Below are positions 24,204 through 33,107 of a DNA stretch of 64,000 nucleotides, in pieces; positions within the stretch are counted from its first letter, which is position 1, and every line of letters begins with the position of its first letter. Location: positions 21,775-85,774 of the forward strand of contig JAAUZV010000012.1 in assembly GCA_014804425.1 (NCBI GenBank), given 5' to 3'. The notes under the pieces were generated by a model. It was not told the origin of the DNA. It did not search any database and worked only from the letters and a program-made list of their open reading frames with translations. This stretch comes from Lachnospiraceae bacterium. Lineage in GTDB: Bacteria; Bacillota; Clostridia; Lachnospirales; Lachnospiraceae. Position numbers and translations under genes: made by a program.

Positions 24204-25378
24204 ATCGCGCGCTGAATATCGCTTTCGCAATTTTGGATAAAACGGAATACCTCATATGCATCATTTGCGTGTTTTGTGTCATTCATGCCGATGAAATACG
24301 CGACAAATAAGACTTCGATACATTCCATCACGCAGGGGATTGCCGTTTTTTCTTTTTCAGAAAGAGGAAGGATACTTTCGTAACCTGCGATCACGGATCT
24401 GATGTTTTCAATCCACTCAATTTTGGTAAAGGAGTCCTCCGTTTCTTCGGCTAATAGTCCCGTCAAAAAATAACAAATATCAAAAATCCTAATGTTTCTT
24501 TGGCTCAAATCGAAATCAATATAACCGGACAATTGACCTTCAAAGAATAAGAAATTGCCAAAATGAACATCCCGATGAATTAATTGTTTCGGCAGGAAAT
24601 CATATACGCTTTCCAACAAATCCACTGTTTTTGAATATTCTTCTTCATATAGGATCTTCCACTTGTTATTTGCTAAATTTTCCCGTATCCATCCTTTCAT
24701 CTCTTTTAGCAGGCTGTTATCCCAAAATTCCAATTCTTTTTCGCATTTCATAAATGCCGTATGTAACTGTGCAATGGCACAGCCCATTTTCTGAGCCATT
24801 GTCCGATCTTTCAAATCGGTAATATTACTTCCACGTAATTTTTTTGACAGGAGGAAATAATGGTTTTGATGCGAAGCATACTTTTCACCCGTTTTTGTAT
24901 GAACGATCGTTACGACCGGAATATCGCAATCCGATAATATTTCCGATATTTTGATATTCCTTTCCAACTGTTTTTTATCCTCATACATTTTTATGACATA
25001 AGAATGATTCACTTCCCATGCTGAGGGATATATTTGTTCTAAATGTTTGTTTTCCATTTCCCATAAGGGCAGAATCTGTTCGATCATCTCTTTCATTTTC
25101 TGATATTTCACCTTTCCTTGTGCAATGATCCTTCTGATACTTGCTGCCGACAAATGATAGATAGTTCCAAGCTGTCCGTTCGTTCTTCCCTCAAGATGCT
25201 TCAGATAGATATACTGGTTGCGTTTCTCTAATTCGATCTTATAGTCGGTCAGCCGCTTTACCTCACAATCATTTCCTTTTGGGATATATAAATAACCGCC
25301 CTGATAATATTTTTGAATCATGGAAAGCAATTCTTCAGGCAAAACATCATTTGCATTTACATATTTCATTAGCGTCAT
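24200..25378 (-). CDS. CD3324-like domain fused to an APH-family kinase
   Basis: A 392-residue two-domain protein. Residues about 5-90 (KYVNANDVLPEELLSMIQKY, LYIPK, then SIRRIIAQ) match the CD3324-family protein encoded at 11279. The rest is an aminoglycoside-phosphotransferase fold with catalytic loop HRDVHFGN (about residue 266) and metal-binding IDFD (about 285). The same start motif NANDxLP in both proteins makes homology clear. The fused HTH-like domain may target the kinase to DNA or sense the substrate. GGAG lies just before ATG 25378, and TATAAT (minus strand, 25408-25403) is a possible -10 box. It is co-transcribed with the methyltransferase gene. Confidence 0.82.
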   Translation of the reverse strand: MTLMKYVNANDVLPEELLSMIQKYYQGGYLYIPKGNDCEVKRLTDYKIELEKRNQYIYLKHLEGRTNGQLGTIYHLSAASIRRIIAQGKVKYQKMKEMIEQILPLWEMENKHLEQIYPSAWEVNHSYVIKMYEDKKQLERNIKISEILSDCDIPVVTIVHTKTGEKYASHQNHYFLLSKKLRGSNITDLKDRTMAQKMGCAIAQLHTAFMKCEKELEFWDNSLLKEMKGWIRENLANNKWKILYEEEYSKTVDLLESVYDFLPKQLIHRDVHFGNFLFFEGQLSGYIDFDLSQRNIRIFDICYFLTGLLAEETEDSFTKIEWIENIRSVIAGYESILPLSEKEKTAIPCVMECIEVLFVAYFIGMNDTKHANDAYEVFRFIQNCESDIQRAI

Positions 25379-25456
25379 TCACTCCGTAAGTATATTTATT
25401 TTATTATAACAGAGGATTCCTGCTTATCGGTGATCATATTCATTTCTGTAAAAAAC

Positions 25457-25639
25457 ATGAGCACCGATCATTATTCCTGCGGTATACTGCATGGTATGGA
25501 AAGCAGGCAGATAGGAGACAGAAATCTTGAGATTCTAAATGAAATCGCTTATAATCTAATCAAAGAGTTTGATAGAATGGAAAGGGACCATAAAAGACGC
25601 TATGGATCGGATTCTAATAAAAAATGCACATTTTCATAA
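25457..25639 (+). CDS. Possible 60-aa ORF overlapping the start of the first UvrA-like gene
   Basis: ATG 25457 opens a frame that overlaps the next gene by 38 bases. The text looks helical and coding-like (LEILNEIAYNLIKEFDRMERD). No family recognised. It may act as a translational feeder for the UvrA-like gene, whose own ribosome site is weak, or be chance. Confidence 0.3.
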   Translation: MSTDHYSCGILHGMESRQIGDRNLEILNEIAYNLIKEFDRMERDHKRRYGSDSNKKCTFS

Positions 25640-28043
25640 TCTGAAAAACATCGATATTGAGATCCCCAAAAATAAAGTCGTAACGGTTGCAGGGGTAAGC
25701 GGTTCCGGTAAGACCACCATTGTGTATGATATTCTGTATCAAAAAAGTGTTATGAGATATCTTCATTATCGGGACATGATCACTGATAATCTTGAGGAAG
25801 ATACGTGTGATGATATCATCGGGTTAGGCCCTGTCATTGCAGTAAGGCAGGATATGATACGGCAAGCGAATCCGAAATCTGTCATAGGGACGAGGATGAA
25901 CATGCTCGATGACTTAAAGAAACTTTATTTGCTGGAGGGGCAGATTCGTTGTCCTGCGTGTGGAAATGAGATCGGAAATACAAATATATGCCCGATATGC
26001 GGTGCTTCTGTTACGATGGTACATGAGCGGCAGCTGTCTTTTAATTCGCCGGAGGGTATGTGCTTAGAATGCCGGGGGAGAGGGCATAAAACCGAAATTC
26101 ACATGGAACATATCATACCGGACTCGGAGGAATCGCTTTTTCAGATTTGTAAGCGTATCAAGATTCCTCTTTTGTTAAAATCGCTTACCCGTTTTACGGA
26201 TTATTATGGTTTTGTGCCTGATACAACAAGATTCTCGGATTTGGACCGCAAAATGCGCAACCAGTTTTTATATGGATTTGAGAATCCGAAAATGGCTTAT
26301 GGAACTTATTGGGGAGTCATACCGGCAGTGGAAAATGCGTATCGGAAAGGAACGTTAATTCCCAATATTGCGAATGAGGTAAGATGCCCGGCGTGTCAGG
26401 GATACAAGCTTGGAGATGCAGGGCGCAGTTTGAAATTAATGGGCTTACATATCTGTGAGATGCAGGAATTGCCGGTCAGCGAGTTGAGAATGCGTTTGCA
26501 TCAGGCATTAGAAGAACAAAGATTTTCGAGCGAGGGCATGCATTTTGCGAAGCGCTTAGTTTCGAAAATGGACAAGATGATTGATTTCGGACTTGGGTAT
26601 TTATCCCTGTTTCGGGAAATACCATCTCTCAGCGGGGGCGAATTGCATAAACTTTTTTTGATGCAGCGTATGGATCAAAAATCAGATTCCATGATATATG
26701 TTTTTGATGAACCTACCTCGGGGCTGCATAAGATCGAGAGAGAACAATTCATATCCCGGTTGTTTGATTTAAAAAATGCGGAAAACAGCGTGATCGTTGT
26801 TGAACATGATATGGATATGATGCAGGCGTCAGAGTATATGATCGAGGTAGGCCCCGGCGCAGGGGAAGAGGGGGGACGCATCATCTATTCAGGTACCTAT
26901 CAGGATATGTTATGCAATAAAAATTCTGTATTGGCAAACTATCTGACAGGGGAAGATCTGTTCAAGAAGAAAACAGATCGGTTCATTGATGAAACCACGG
27001 CAAAGCTTGTATTAAATGATATATCTACGAATAATTTGCGACATATTGATGTAGAAATACCACTTAACAGGATGATAGGAGTTGCGGGGGTTTCAGGGAG
27101 CGGAAAAAGTTCTCTGATTTCCGGAACCTTGGTTCCGATATTAAAGTTTTATTTTGGAGCTGCCGCTAAGGATGATTCTGAAGAGCATACAGAGAGCGCC
27201 GAAGACGCTGCCATGATAGAACAGGAAGAAGAATATGTAGAACAAACATGGAAGCGTGTGAGTGGTTTACAGCATCTGAATGGATTTGTTGAAGTGAATC
27301 AAAAGCCTATTTCGATGAACAGTCGGTCTAATCTGCTTACTTATTTGAATCTTTGGGACACGGTCAGAAGCCTTTATGCTGAGCAGGCATCAAAAGAAGG
27401 GAGAGCGGTTTCTGCTTCGTATTTTTCCTTTAATTCCAAAGGGGCATGTGAAAAGTGCAAAGGCTTAGGAGTGATCGAAAAAAGGAATGCAGGATTCATA
27501 TACAGGGAGACATGTAATCGGTGTAACGGAAAACGGTATCAGCAGGACGTGCTCCAAGTGAGATACAGGGAGAAGAGTATTGCGGAGGTCCTTGATCTGT
27601 CTGTCCAAGAAGCGGGGGATTTCTTTGGCGGGCATGAGAAGCTGAGAAAAAGCTTTGAATTGCTCCAAAAAATCGGATTGGGATATATGAAACTCGGACA
27701 GCCCGTTTCTACGCTGAGCGGCGGCGAGTGCCAGCGATTGAAATTGATGAAGCAATTTCTCAAGAAAAAGAAAGGGCATATATTATACATTCTGGATGAA
27801 CCGACCGCCGGTTTGGGTATTCCTGACAAAGAACGATTATTCACATTATTGGATTCGATGGTTGAGGAAGGAAATTCGGTCATTGTCATAGAACACGATT
27901 TGCAAGTGTTATCATATTGTGACTGGATCATTGAACTCGGACCGGGAAGCGGAAGTGACGGAGGTACCGTACTGATGACCGGCTCTCCGGCGGAATTGAA
28001 AAAATCGAATCAATCGATGATAGGTCAATACCTAACAAGATAG
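25602..28043 (+). CDS. UvrA-like ABC ATPase, first paralogue (no UvrB-binding domain)
   Basis: An 813-residue tandem ABC ATPase of the UvrA2/DrrC type. Each half has Walker A (GVSGSGKTT at about 31; GVSGSGKSS at about 495), signature (LSGGELHKLFLM; LSGGECQRLKLM) and Walker B (YVFDEPTSGLH; YILDEPTAGLG). The C-terminal zinc finger is intact (CEKC at about 616, CNRC at about 639). The first zinc module is followed after only about 25 residues by the SFNSPEG segment, so the UvrB-binding domain of true UvrA is missing. Such proteins are linked to resistance to DNA-binding drugs. The start is inferred from the family; AAGGGA is 14 bases upstream. Confidence 0.88.
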   Translation: MDRILIKNAHFHNLKNIDIEIPKNKVVTVAGVSGSGKTTIVYDILYQKSVMRYLHYRDMITDNLEEDTCDDIIGLGPVIAVRQDMIRQANPKSVIGTRMNMLDDLKKLYLLEGQIRCPACGNEIGNTNICPICGASVTMVHERQLSFNSPEGMCLECRGRGHKTEIHMEHIIPDSEESLFQICKRIKIPLLLKSLTRFTDYYGFVPDTTRFSDLDRKMRNQFLYGFENPKMAYGTYWGVIPAVENAYRKGTLIPNIANEVRCPACQGYKLGDAGRSLKLMGLHICEMQELPVSELRMRLHQALEEQRFSSEGMHFAKRLVSKMDKMIDFGLGYLSLFREIPSLSGGELHKLFLMQRMDQKSDSMIYVFDEPTSGLHKIEREQFISRLFDLKNAENSVIVVEHDMDMMQASEYMIEVGPGAGEEGGRIIYSGTYQDMLCNKNSVLANYLTGEDLFKKKTDRFIDETTAKLVLNDISTNNLRHIDVEIPLNRMIGVAGVSGSGKSSLISGTLVPILKFYFGAAAKDDSEEHTESAEDAAMIEQEEEYVEQTWKRVSGLQHLNGFVEVNQKPISMNSRSNLLTYLNLWDTVRSLYAEQASKEGRAVSASYFSFNSKGACEKCKGLGVIEKRNAGFIYRETCNRCNGKRYQQDVLQVRYREKSIAEVLDLSVQEAGDFFGGHEKLRKSFELLQKIGLGYMKLGQPVSTLSGGECQRLKLMKQFLKKKKGHILYILDEPTAGLGIPDKERLFTLLDSMVEEGNSVIVIEHDLQVLSYCDWIIELGPGSGSDGGTVLMTGSPAELKKSNQSMIGQYLTR

Positions 28044-28056
28044 ATAAGGAGTTGAA

Positions 28057-29079
28057 ATGGAGCAAACAAAAAATGATTTCCCGATGAAACAGTGGATAGA
28101 GCGATCACCTCAGGAAGCAGGGATAAAGAATGCTGTTATATCTGATTTTCATAGAGAACTTGAACGCAGAGGGAAAGGTGTTTATGCATCCTTAATGATC
28201 AAAAAAGGTTATATCATATATGAGAATTATTGGAATGGATTTGACCGGAATACCCCGGGAAATGTATATTCTGTAACAAAGAGCTTTGTGTCAACCCTCA
28301 TAGGAATCGCGATAGATCAGAAATATTTGAATATCGGGGATCTGGTGGCTGATCATTATGAAGAATTTTGCGCAGGCCCTGCGGAATGGTATAAGGAGAG
28401 TATTACGATCGAAAACCTTTTGACGATGTCATCCGGCATTTTTTGTCCGACAAATGCGGGCTTTAATCATAGGATGAGCATAAGTCAGGATGAACTGAAT
28501 ATGCTGCTGAGGCTGCCGGTAGATAGAGGGAAAATTGGTAAATTCTCATATAATGATGCGAATTATCACTTATTGTCGCGGATTTTATCTAAGGCAACAG
28601 GGATGGGTCCGATGGAATTTGCGCAAAAAGTACTATTCAATGAGCTAAACATCACCGGCGCTGAAAACGGGGAGTCTTATCCCAAATGGGAAGCAGACGC
28701 CCAGAATATCAATTATGGCGGCTTCGGTCTATGGTTATGTGCAAGGGATATGGCTAAATTGGGATATTTGTTTATGAATGACGGCTGTTGGGGAGAGAAG
28801 CGATTGCTATCAAAAGAGTGGGTATCGCAATCGATATCTCCTCAAATAAGGACGACACAAAAAGATGTTTATTACGGATATGGCTGGTGGAATCGGGAAA
28901 TAAATGGAATTTCTGTTTTTTATGCGCTTGGTTCCGGCGGGCAATCTATTTTGTGTGTACCTTCATTGGATTTGCTCATCGTGTTTCTGTGTAACAGAAA
29001 TTCTATGGCATTTCGAGAAGTGGATTGTTTGTGGGAAAACTTGGTTTTGGATTTAAGCAGGGGAGCAGAGGGGATATGA
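28057..29079 (+). CDS. Serine hydrolase of the beta-lactamase class C/esterase family
   Basis: A 340-residue penicillin-binding-protein-fold hydrolase. The catalytic SxxK is SVTKS (about residues 72-76), the YxN-type motif is YNDANYH (about 168), and a GGQS-like segment near SGGQSILCVP (about 295) replaces the KTG box. No signal peptide is seen, so it is probably cytoplasmic, unlike secreted beta-lactamases. It sits 13 bases after one UvrA-like gene and overlaps the next by 4 bases, so it belongs to their operon. Confidence 0.85.
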   Translation: MEQTKNDFPMKQWIERSPQEAGIKNAVISDFHRELERRGKGVYASLMIKKGYIIYENYWNGFDRNTPGNVYSVTKSFVSTLIGIAIDQKYLNIGDLVADHYEEFCAGPAEWYKESITIENLLTMSSGIFCPTNAGFNHRMSISQDELNMLLRLPVDRGKIGKFSYNDANYHLLSRILSKATGMGPMEFAQKVLFNELNITGAENGESYPKWEADAQNINYGGFGLWLCARDMAKLGYLFMNDGCWGEKRLLSKEWVSQSISPQIRTTQKDVYYGYGWWNREINGISVFYALGSGGQSILCVPSLDLLIVFLCNRNSMAFREVDCLWENLVLDLSRGAEGI

Positions 29080-31301
29080 AATTTATCCAAATAAAAAATG
29101 CAAGTTTGCATAATTTGAATGAGGTATGCGTCGATATTCCCAAAAATCAGCTTGTTGTTGTCACGGGAGTAAGCGGCTCAGGAAAAACGAGCTTGATCTG
29201 TGATATTTTAGATGAGGCCGGAAGCAGTGATTATTTAGAAAATATCGGACTGCTGCAAGACGTTCCGTTTCATCATTGTTCTGAAAGCATAAGTGGATTA
29301 AGCCCCACAGTCGCTTTACGAAAAAGAAATGAAGGCATATGGAACCCGAGGTCATTGGTAGGAACAAAAACCAGAATATTACATTATCTCAGATTATTAT
29401 ATGTCACAGACGGAGAGATACCGTGTAATAACTGTGGCCGCATCAACAGGCTGAGTAAGACGCAGTGTATTTGCGGAGCCGAGATACCCTCAATTGGCAG
29501 CAGGGAGCTATCCCCGAATTCGTCCGCTGGAAAATGTGCGGAATGCGAAGGAACGGGATATATATTGGATGTAGATTTGGATATGATCTATGACAATCCC
29601 GATAAAACAATGGAAGAATTATGCGGTATGATTCCGGGCTGTACTCCCCTGAAAAACCAGCTTTCTTTTTTTGCAGAAGCGCTGAAGACAGATTTAACGC
29701 TGTCTTTTGAAAAACAACCGCTGCATGTGCAGGATGCATTTTGTAACGGGCTTCATAGCGCTAAAAGTAATTTCCGGGGAATCGGACCGTATTTGAAAAA
29801 GCTGTATGCGGAAGGGAAATATCATGGTACGAAAATTCATAAACGTATTTGCCCGGAGTGCAGCGGAGACAGACTTTGCCCAAAGGGGCGCAGTATACGG
29901 ATCAAGAATATCACGCTGCCGGAAGCGTCGCAAATGTCAATTGATGAAATAAAAGTATTTATTTTGTCTATCCTTAACGATGCAGCCACAACGGATGCCG
30001 GAAAAAGCATCTGCAAGATCGTCGTTTCTTATTTAGATGATCTCATTCATGTGGGGCTTGGTTATCTGAACTTGTACCGGACAATTCCCAGCCTGAGCGG
30101 AGGTGAATTTCAGCGCTTAAAACTGGCATCATTGCTTGGAAACACGATGGAGGATATGATCATTATCGCAGATGAGCCCTTAACAGGTCTGCATCCGGCG
30201 GAAAAGAGGAACATATTAGAGCAGATGCGCTTCCTTTGTGATAAGGGAAATAGTGTGATTCTCATTGAGCATAATTTGGAAGCTCTGAAAATCGCGGATC
30301 ACATTATTGATTTTGGGGTTTATGGAGGGATACGTGGCGGAAATATCATCTATACCGGTGATTATGAAGGACTGCTGAATTGTGAGGAATCTATTACCGC
30401 CCGGTACATACGAAAAGGAAATATGACGCTTTTGGGCGGTGATATTGGCAAGGATAACTTGATCATCCAAAACGCCTGTGCGAATAACTTAAAGGGAATT
30501 GATGTGGAGATTCCCTTGCATTCTTTGGTTGGTATCACAGGTGTTTCCGGCAGTGGTAAGAGTTCACTGATCGCGGGTACACTCGTTCCGTTATTGAAAA
30601 GCTATTTTGAGGATTCTTATTCTGCCTTGGATGAATCGGATGATGAAGATATTCTTTATGATAAAGATAAGAATGCAGCGTTGTCCGGGATAAACAATCT
30701 TGATGGCTATACCTATGTATCTCAATCTCCGATAGGAAGGAATCATCAGTCAATTGTTGCGACCTATGTCGGTATCATGAAACAGATACAGGCCTTATTT
30801 GCAAAGCAGGAAAGCGCAGGAGAAGCAAAATACAAGGGAAAGAGTCTGTCGCAGATACTCGATATGACAGTGGAGGAAGGACTCTTATTTTTTGACTGTG
30901 AAAAAAAGATTCGAAAAATATTATCTGATCTAAAGGATCTGGGATTAGATTATTTGACGTTAGGGCAGCCGACACAAACGTTGAGTGGCGGGGAAGGGCA
31001 GCGGTTAAAGCTTTGCAGGAGCCTTGCGGGGAATAAGAAAAATAGTTTATATCTATTTGATGAGCCATCCATTGGGTTAAGCTTATACGATATCGATCAT
31101 TTGATACAAATTTTTCATAAGTTATTACAGCATGGGCATTCCGTTATCGTCATCGAACATGATGTGAATATTCTGTCGAATTGCAATTGGCTGATAGAGC
31201 TGGGGCCGGGGGCGGATAAGCTGGGAGGGTCTGTGATCGCGGAAGGAACACCGGAGGATATCAAAAAGAATAAACATTCTAAAATAGCAGAATTTTTATG
31301 A
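29076..31301 (+). CDS. UvrA-like ABC ATPase, second paralogue (no C-terminal zinc finger)
   Basis: A 741-residue relative of the preceding UvrA-like protein, also lacking the UvrB-binding domain. Walker A loops: GVSGSGKTS (about 31) and GVSGSGKSS (about 488). Signatures: LSGGEFQRLKLA and LSGGEGQRLKLC. Walker B: IIADEPLTGLHP and YLFDEPSIGLS. The C-terminal zinc finger is deleted: the sequence runs from ALFAKQESAGEA directly to YKGKSLSQILDMT, where UvrA normally has two CxxC pairs. That finger is important for DNA damage recognition in UvrA. ATG 29076 overlaps the hydrolase stop (ATGA). The pair could act as a heteromer. Confidence 0.88.
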   Translation: MKFIQIKNASLHNLNEVCVDIPKNQLVVVTGVSGSGKTSLICDILDEAGSSDYLENIGLLQDVPFHHCSESISGLSPTVALRKRNEGIWNPRSLVGTKTRILHYLRLLYVTDGEIPCNNCGRINRLSKTQCICGAEIPSIGSRELSPNSSAGKCAECEGTGYILDVDLDMIYDNPDKTMEELCGMIPGCTPLKNQLSFFAEALKTDLTLSFEKQPLHVQDAFCNGLHSAKSNFRGIGPYLKKLYAEGKYHGTKIHKRICPECSGDRLCPKGRSIRIKNITLPEASQMSIDEIKVFILSILNDAATTDAGKSICKIVVSYLDDLIHVGLGYLNLYRTIPSLSGGEFQRLKLASLLGNTMEDMIIIADEPLTGLHPAEKRNILEQMRFLCDKGNSVILIEHNLEALKIADHIIDFGVYGGIRGGNIIYTGDYEGLLNCEESITARYIRKGNMTLLGGDIGKDNLIIQNACANNLKGIDVEIPLHSLVGITGVSGSGKSSLIAGTLVPLLKSYFEDSYSALDESDDEDILYDKDKNAALSGINNLDGYTYVSQSPIGRNHQSIVATYVGIMKQIQALFAKQESAGEAKYKGKSLSQILDMTVEEGLLFFDCEKKIRKILSDLKDLGLDYLTLGQPTQTLSGGEGQRLKLCRSLAGNKKNSLYLFDEPSIGLSLYDIDHLIQIFHKLLQHGHSVIVIEHDVNILSNCNWLIELGPGADKLGGSVIAEGTPEDIKKNKHSKIAEFL

Positions 31302-31340
31302 GATTTCTGTTTTTTATAACTAAGAATATAAGAGAGCCTT

Positions 31341-31439
31341 TTATTGAATCACCAGTTTCATACTGCGGTATCTTGTCTCCGTTTCCCGAAAACCAAGAGA
31401 CTGATACAGCGGATAGCCGTCCACTTTTATCCTACTCTC
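31341..31439 (-). pseudogene. Remnant of a GNAT acetyltransferase C-terminus
   Basis: On the minus strand, 32 codons before TAA 31341 read as a typical GNAT end: YPLYQSLGFRETETRY then RSMKLVIQ. The frame has no start and is replaced upstream by the end of the monooxygenase gene, whose stop overlaps it. The 5-prime part of the acetyltransferase gene has been lost. Confidence 0.65.
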
Positions 31440-31764
31440 TTATAAAATGCCTGTCTTTTTCCGGTATTCCGGTATCATCAGATAAGTACCGCTCCACCTT
31501 CATATGCAGATCATATTTTGTCCTGAGCGCTGTGATCTTCTCCATCATCGGAGAGGCGTGGTGCAGATCCAGCGCTTGTTGGTTTTCCCAACAGTCAATC
31601 AGCAATACGGTTTCTGAATCCGACATGGGGATAAAATAATCATACCGCAAATTTCCTTCCTCGCTGCGAATCGCCGCCGCAGTTCCGCTGCTTTCCATTT
31701 CTGCCGCAAACTTTCGCGCAGCTCCGTCTGTTCCGGTATAATAGATATTTATCACAATGCTCAT
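31432..31764 (-). CDS. Antibiotic-biosynthesis-monooxygenase (ABM) domain protein
   Basis: A 110-residue dimeric alpha+beta barrel protein of the YgiN/ABM group (YYTGTDGAARKFAAEM, then RYDYFIPMSDSETVLLIDCW and a trailing HHASPMMEKI). Relatives act as quinol monooxygenases or heme-degrading enzymes. GGAGG upstream supports ATG 31764 rather than the in-frame TTG at 31779. It overlaps a GNAT remnant at its 3-prime end and lies downstream of a flavodoxin-like gene. Confidence 0.8.
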   Translation of the reverse strand: MSIVINIYYTGTDGAARKFAAEMESSGTAAAIRSEEGNLRYDYFIPMSDSETVLLIDCWENQQALDLHHASPMMEKITALRTKYDLHMKVERYLSDDTGIPEKDRHFIRE

Positions 31765-31841
31765 AGGCGTTTCCTCCAAATCTTTTGATCAGAGATCGTG
31801 TCGGGCTTAGGACCTATTTTCCTTTCGCCTCCGCTGGTCTG

Positions 31842-32426
31842 TCATTCTAAATATAAGTTTTTGCCAAATTCATATGCCTCGCTCAAATGATTCGTTTGAT
31901 CGATCTGAGCCTTACCGTTTGTATCGCCGCAGCCGCCGGCCAGAAGCATACCCTTATCATGAAAACCAATATAGTGGATCAGCGTAAACTGATAATAGGA
32001 CACGGCCTGTTCAAACGTCCAAAAGAAATCGTCGGCAGAAGTCATGAGCAAAGCACAGTCCTTAATCGGATACTTTTCATATCTTCCGAGCGGCGGGTTC
32101 GGATCTTCCTCCGCAATGCAATAAAATCGTTCGATAAACGCCTTCAGCTTTGCCGAGATCGTCCAGAAATATAATGGTGATGCAAAAACAATGCAGTCAG
32201 CACTTTTTATTTTAGGAACAATGTCAGGAAATGCATCCTTCTGAATACAGGGTTTTCCGTAGCGGCAGGCATTACAGCCCAGACAGCCGTTTACAGTGTT
32301 TTCCAAAAGTGAAATTTTTTCTGCGGTATGGCCGGCGGCTTCCGCACCCTTCCTGAAATGATCGACAAGCTGTGCGGTATTCCCCTTCGGTCTGCCGCCT
32401 CCCTGTATTATGAGTATCTTTTTCAT
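31842..32426 (-). CDS. NAD(P)H-dependent FMN oxidoreductase (flavodoxin family)
   Basis: A 194-residue flavodoxin-fold protein. The FMN-binding loop GGGRPKGNTAQL lies at about residues 8-19. GCLGCNACRYGKPC gives the Cys cluster typical of iron-sulfur flavoprotein relatives, and FASPLYFWTISAKLKAFIER is the conserved second flavin loop. GGGGAG precedes ATG 32426. It has its own promoter (32482-32510) and probably drives the monooxygenase gene as well. Confidence 0.88.
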   Translation of the reverse strand: MKKILIIQGGGRPKGNTAQLVDHFRKGAEAAGHTAEKISLLENTVNGCLGCNACRYGKPCIQKDAFPDIVPKIKSADCIVFASPLYFWTISAKLKAFIERFYCIAEEDPNPPLGRYEKYPIKDCALLMTSADDFFWTFEQAVSYYQFTLIHYIGFHDKGMLLAGGCGDTNGKAQIDQTNHLSEAYEFGKNLYLE

Positions 32427-32481
32427 GGCGTCTCCCCCATCATTCGGTCCGTCAAACAAGACAGCGCCTTCTTTGCTTCAA

Positions 32482-32510
32482 AGTATAGCAAAAAAGTGCA
32501 GCTTCTTCAA
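32482..32510 (-). promoter_or_regulatory. Promoter of the flavodoxin-like gene
   Basis: On the minus strand TTGAAG (32510-32505) and TATACT (32487-32482) are 17 bases apart, with TGC before TATACT giving an extended -10. Confidence 0.65.
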
Positions 32511-32535
32511 TCAATTATTAGATTCCGTTGTTCAG

Positions 32536-32564
32536 TTGAAAAGGGAATTGCAAAATGATAAAAT
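32536..32564 (+). promoter_or_regulatory. Promoter of the bcp-yaaA unit
   Basis: TTGAAA (32536-32541) and TAAAAT (32559-32564) are 17 bases apart. It diverges from the flavodoxin promoter 26 bases away. Confidence 0.5.
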
Positions 32565-32654
32565 GTTACCGAAAGACGTCATGACGCTGGCATGGGAAGC
32601 GGAAGGTAACAGCCGCGTCCTGAAAAAAACGAAGACGCAAAAGGAGAGAAAACG

Positions 32655-33107
32655 ATGTTAGAAACAGGAATAAAAGCGCCGGATTTTGAACTGCCGGATC
32701 AAAACGGAACCACGCATAAATTATCAGATTATGCGGGAAAGAAAGTGATCTTATATTTTTATCCGAAAGACAATACACCGGGATGTACAAAGCAGGCATG
32801 CGGCTTTTCGGAAAGGTACCCACAGTTTCTGGAGAAGGGTGCGGTCGTTTTGGGCGTCAGCAAGGATACGGTTGCGTCCCATAAGAAGTTTGAGGAGAAA
32901 TACGGACTTGCATTTACGCTTTTGGCAGACCCGGAGCGCAAGGTCATTGAGGCTTATGATGTCTGGAAAGAAAAAAAGAATTATGGCAAGGTGTCCATGG
33001 GCGTGGTTCGGACAACTTATCTGATCGATGAGAAAGGAATCATCATCAAAGCCAATGATAAGGTGAAAGCTGCGGACGATCCCGAGAAAATGCTGGGTGA
33101 GGTGTAA
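32655..33107 (+). CDS. bcp: Thiol peroxidase of the BCP/PrxQ peroxiredoxin family
   Basis: A 150-residue thioredoxin-fold peroxidase that reduces hydrogen and organic peroxides. The peroxidatic Cys lies in DNTPGCTKQACGF (Cys about 44) and the resolving Cys five residues on (about 49), as in PrxQ. The length is normal. AAAGGAGAG supports ATG 32655. Its stop overlaps the yaaA start by one base (TAATG), so the two oxidative-stress genes are coupled. Confidence 0.95.
   Translation: MLETGIKAPDFELPDQNGTTHKLSDYAGKKVILYFYPKDNTPGCTKQACGFSERYPQFLEKGAVVLGVSKDTVASHKKFEEKYGLAFTLLADPERKVIEAYDVWKEKKNYGKVSMGVVRTTYLIDEKGIIIKANDKVKAADDPEKMLGEV

Noticed and set aside
31298..31639. 113-codon plus-strand frame after the second UvrA-like gene
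   Set aside because: It is antisense to the ABM gene and GNAT remnant, which have clear family motifs.
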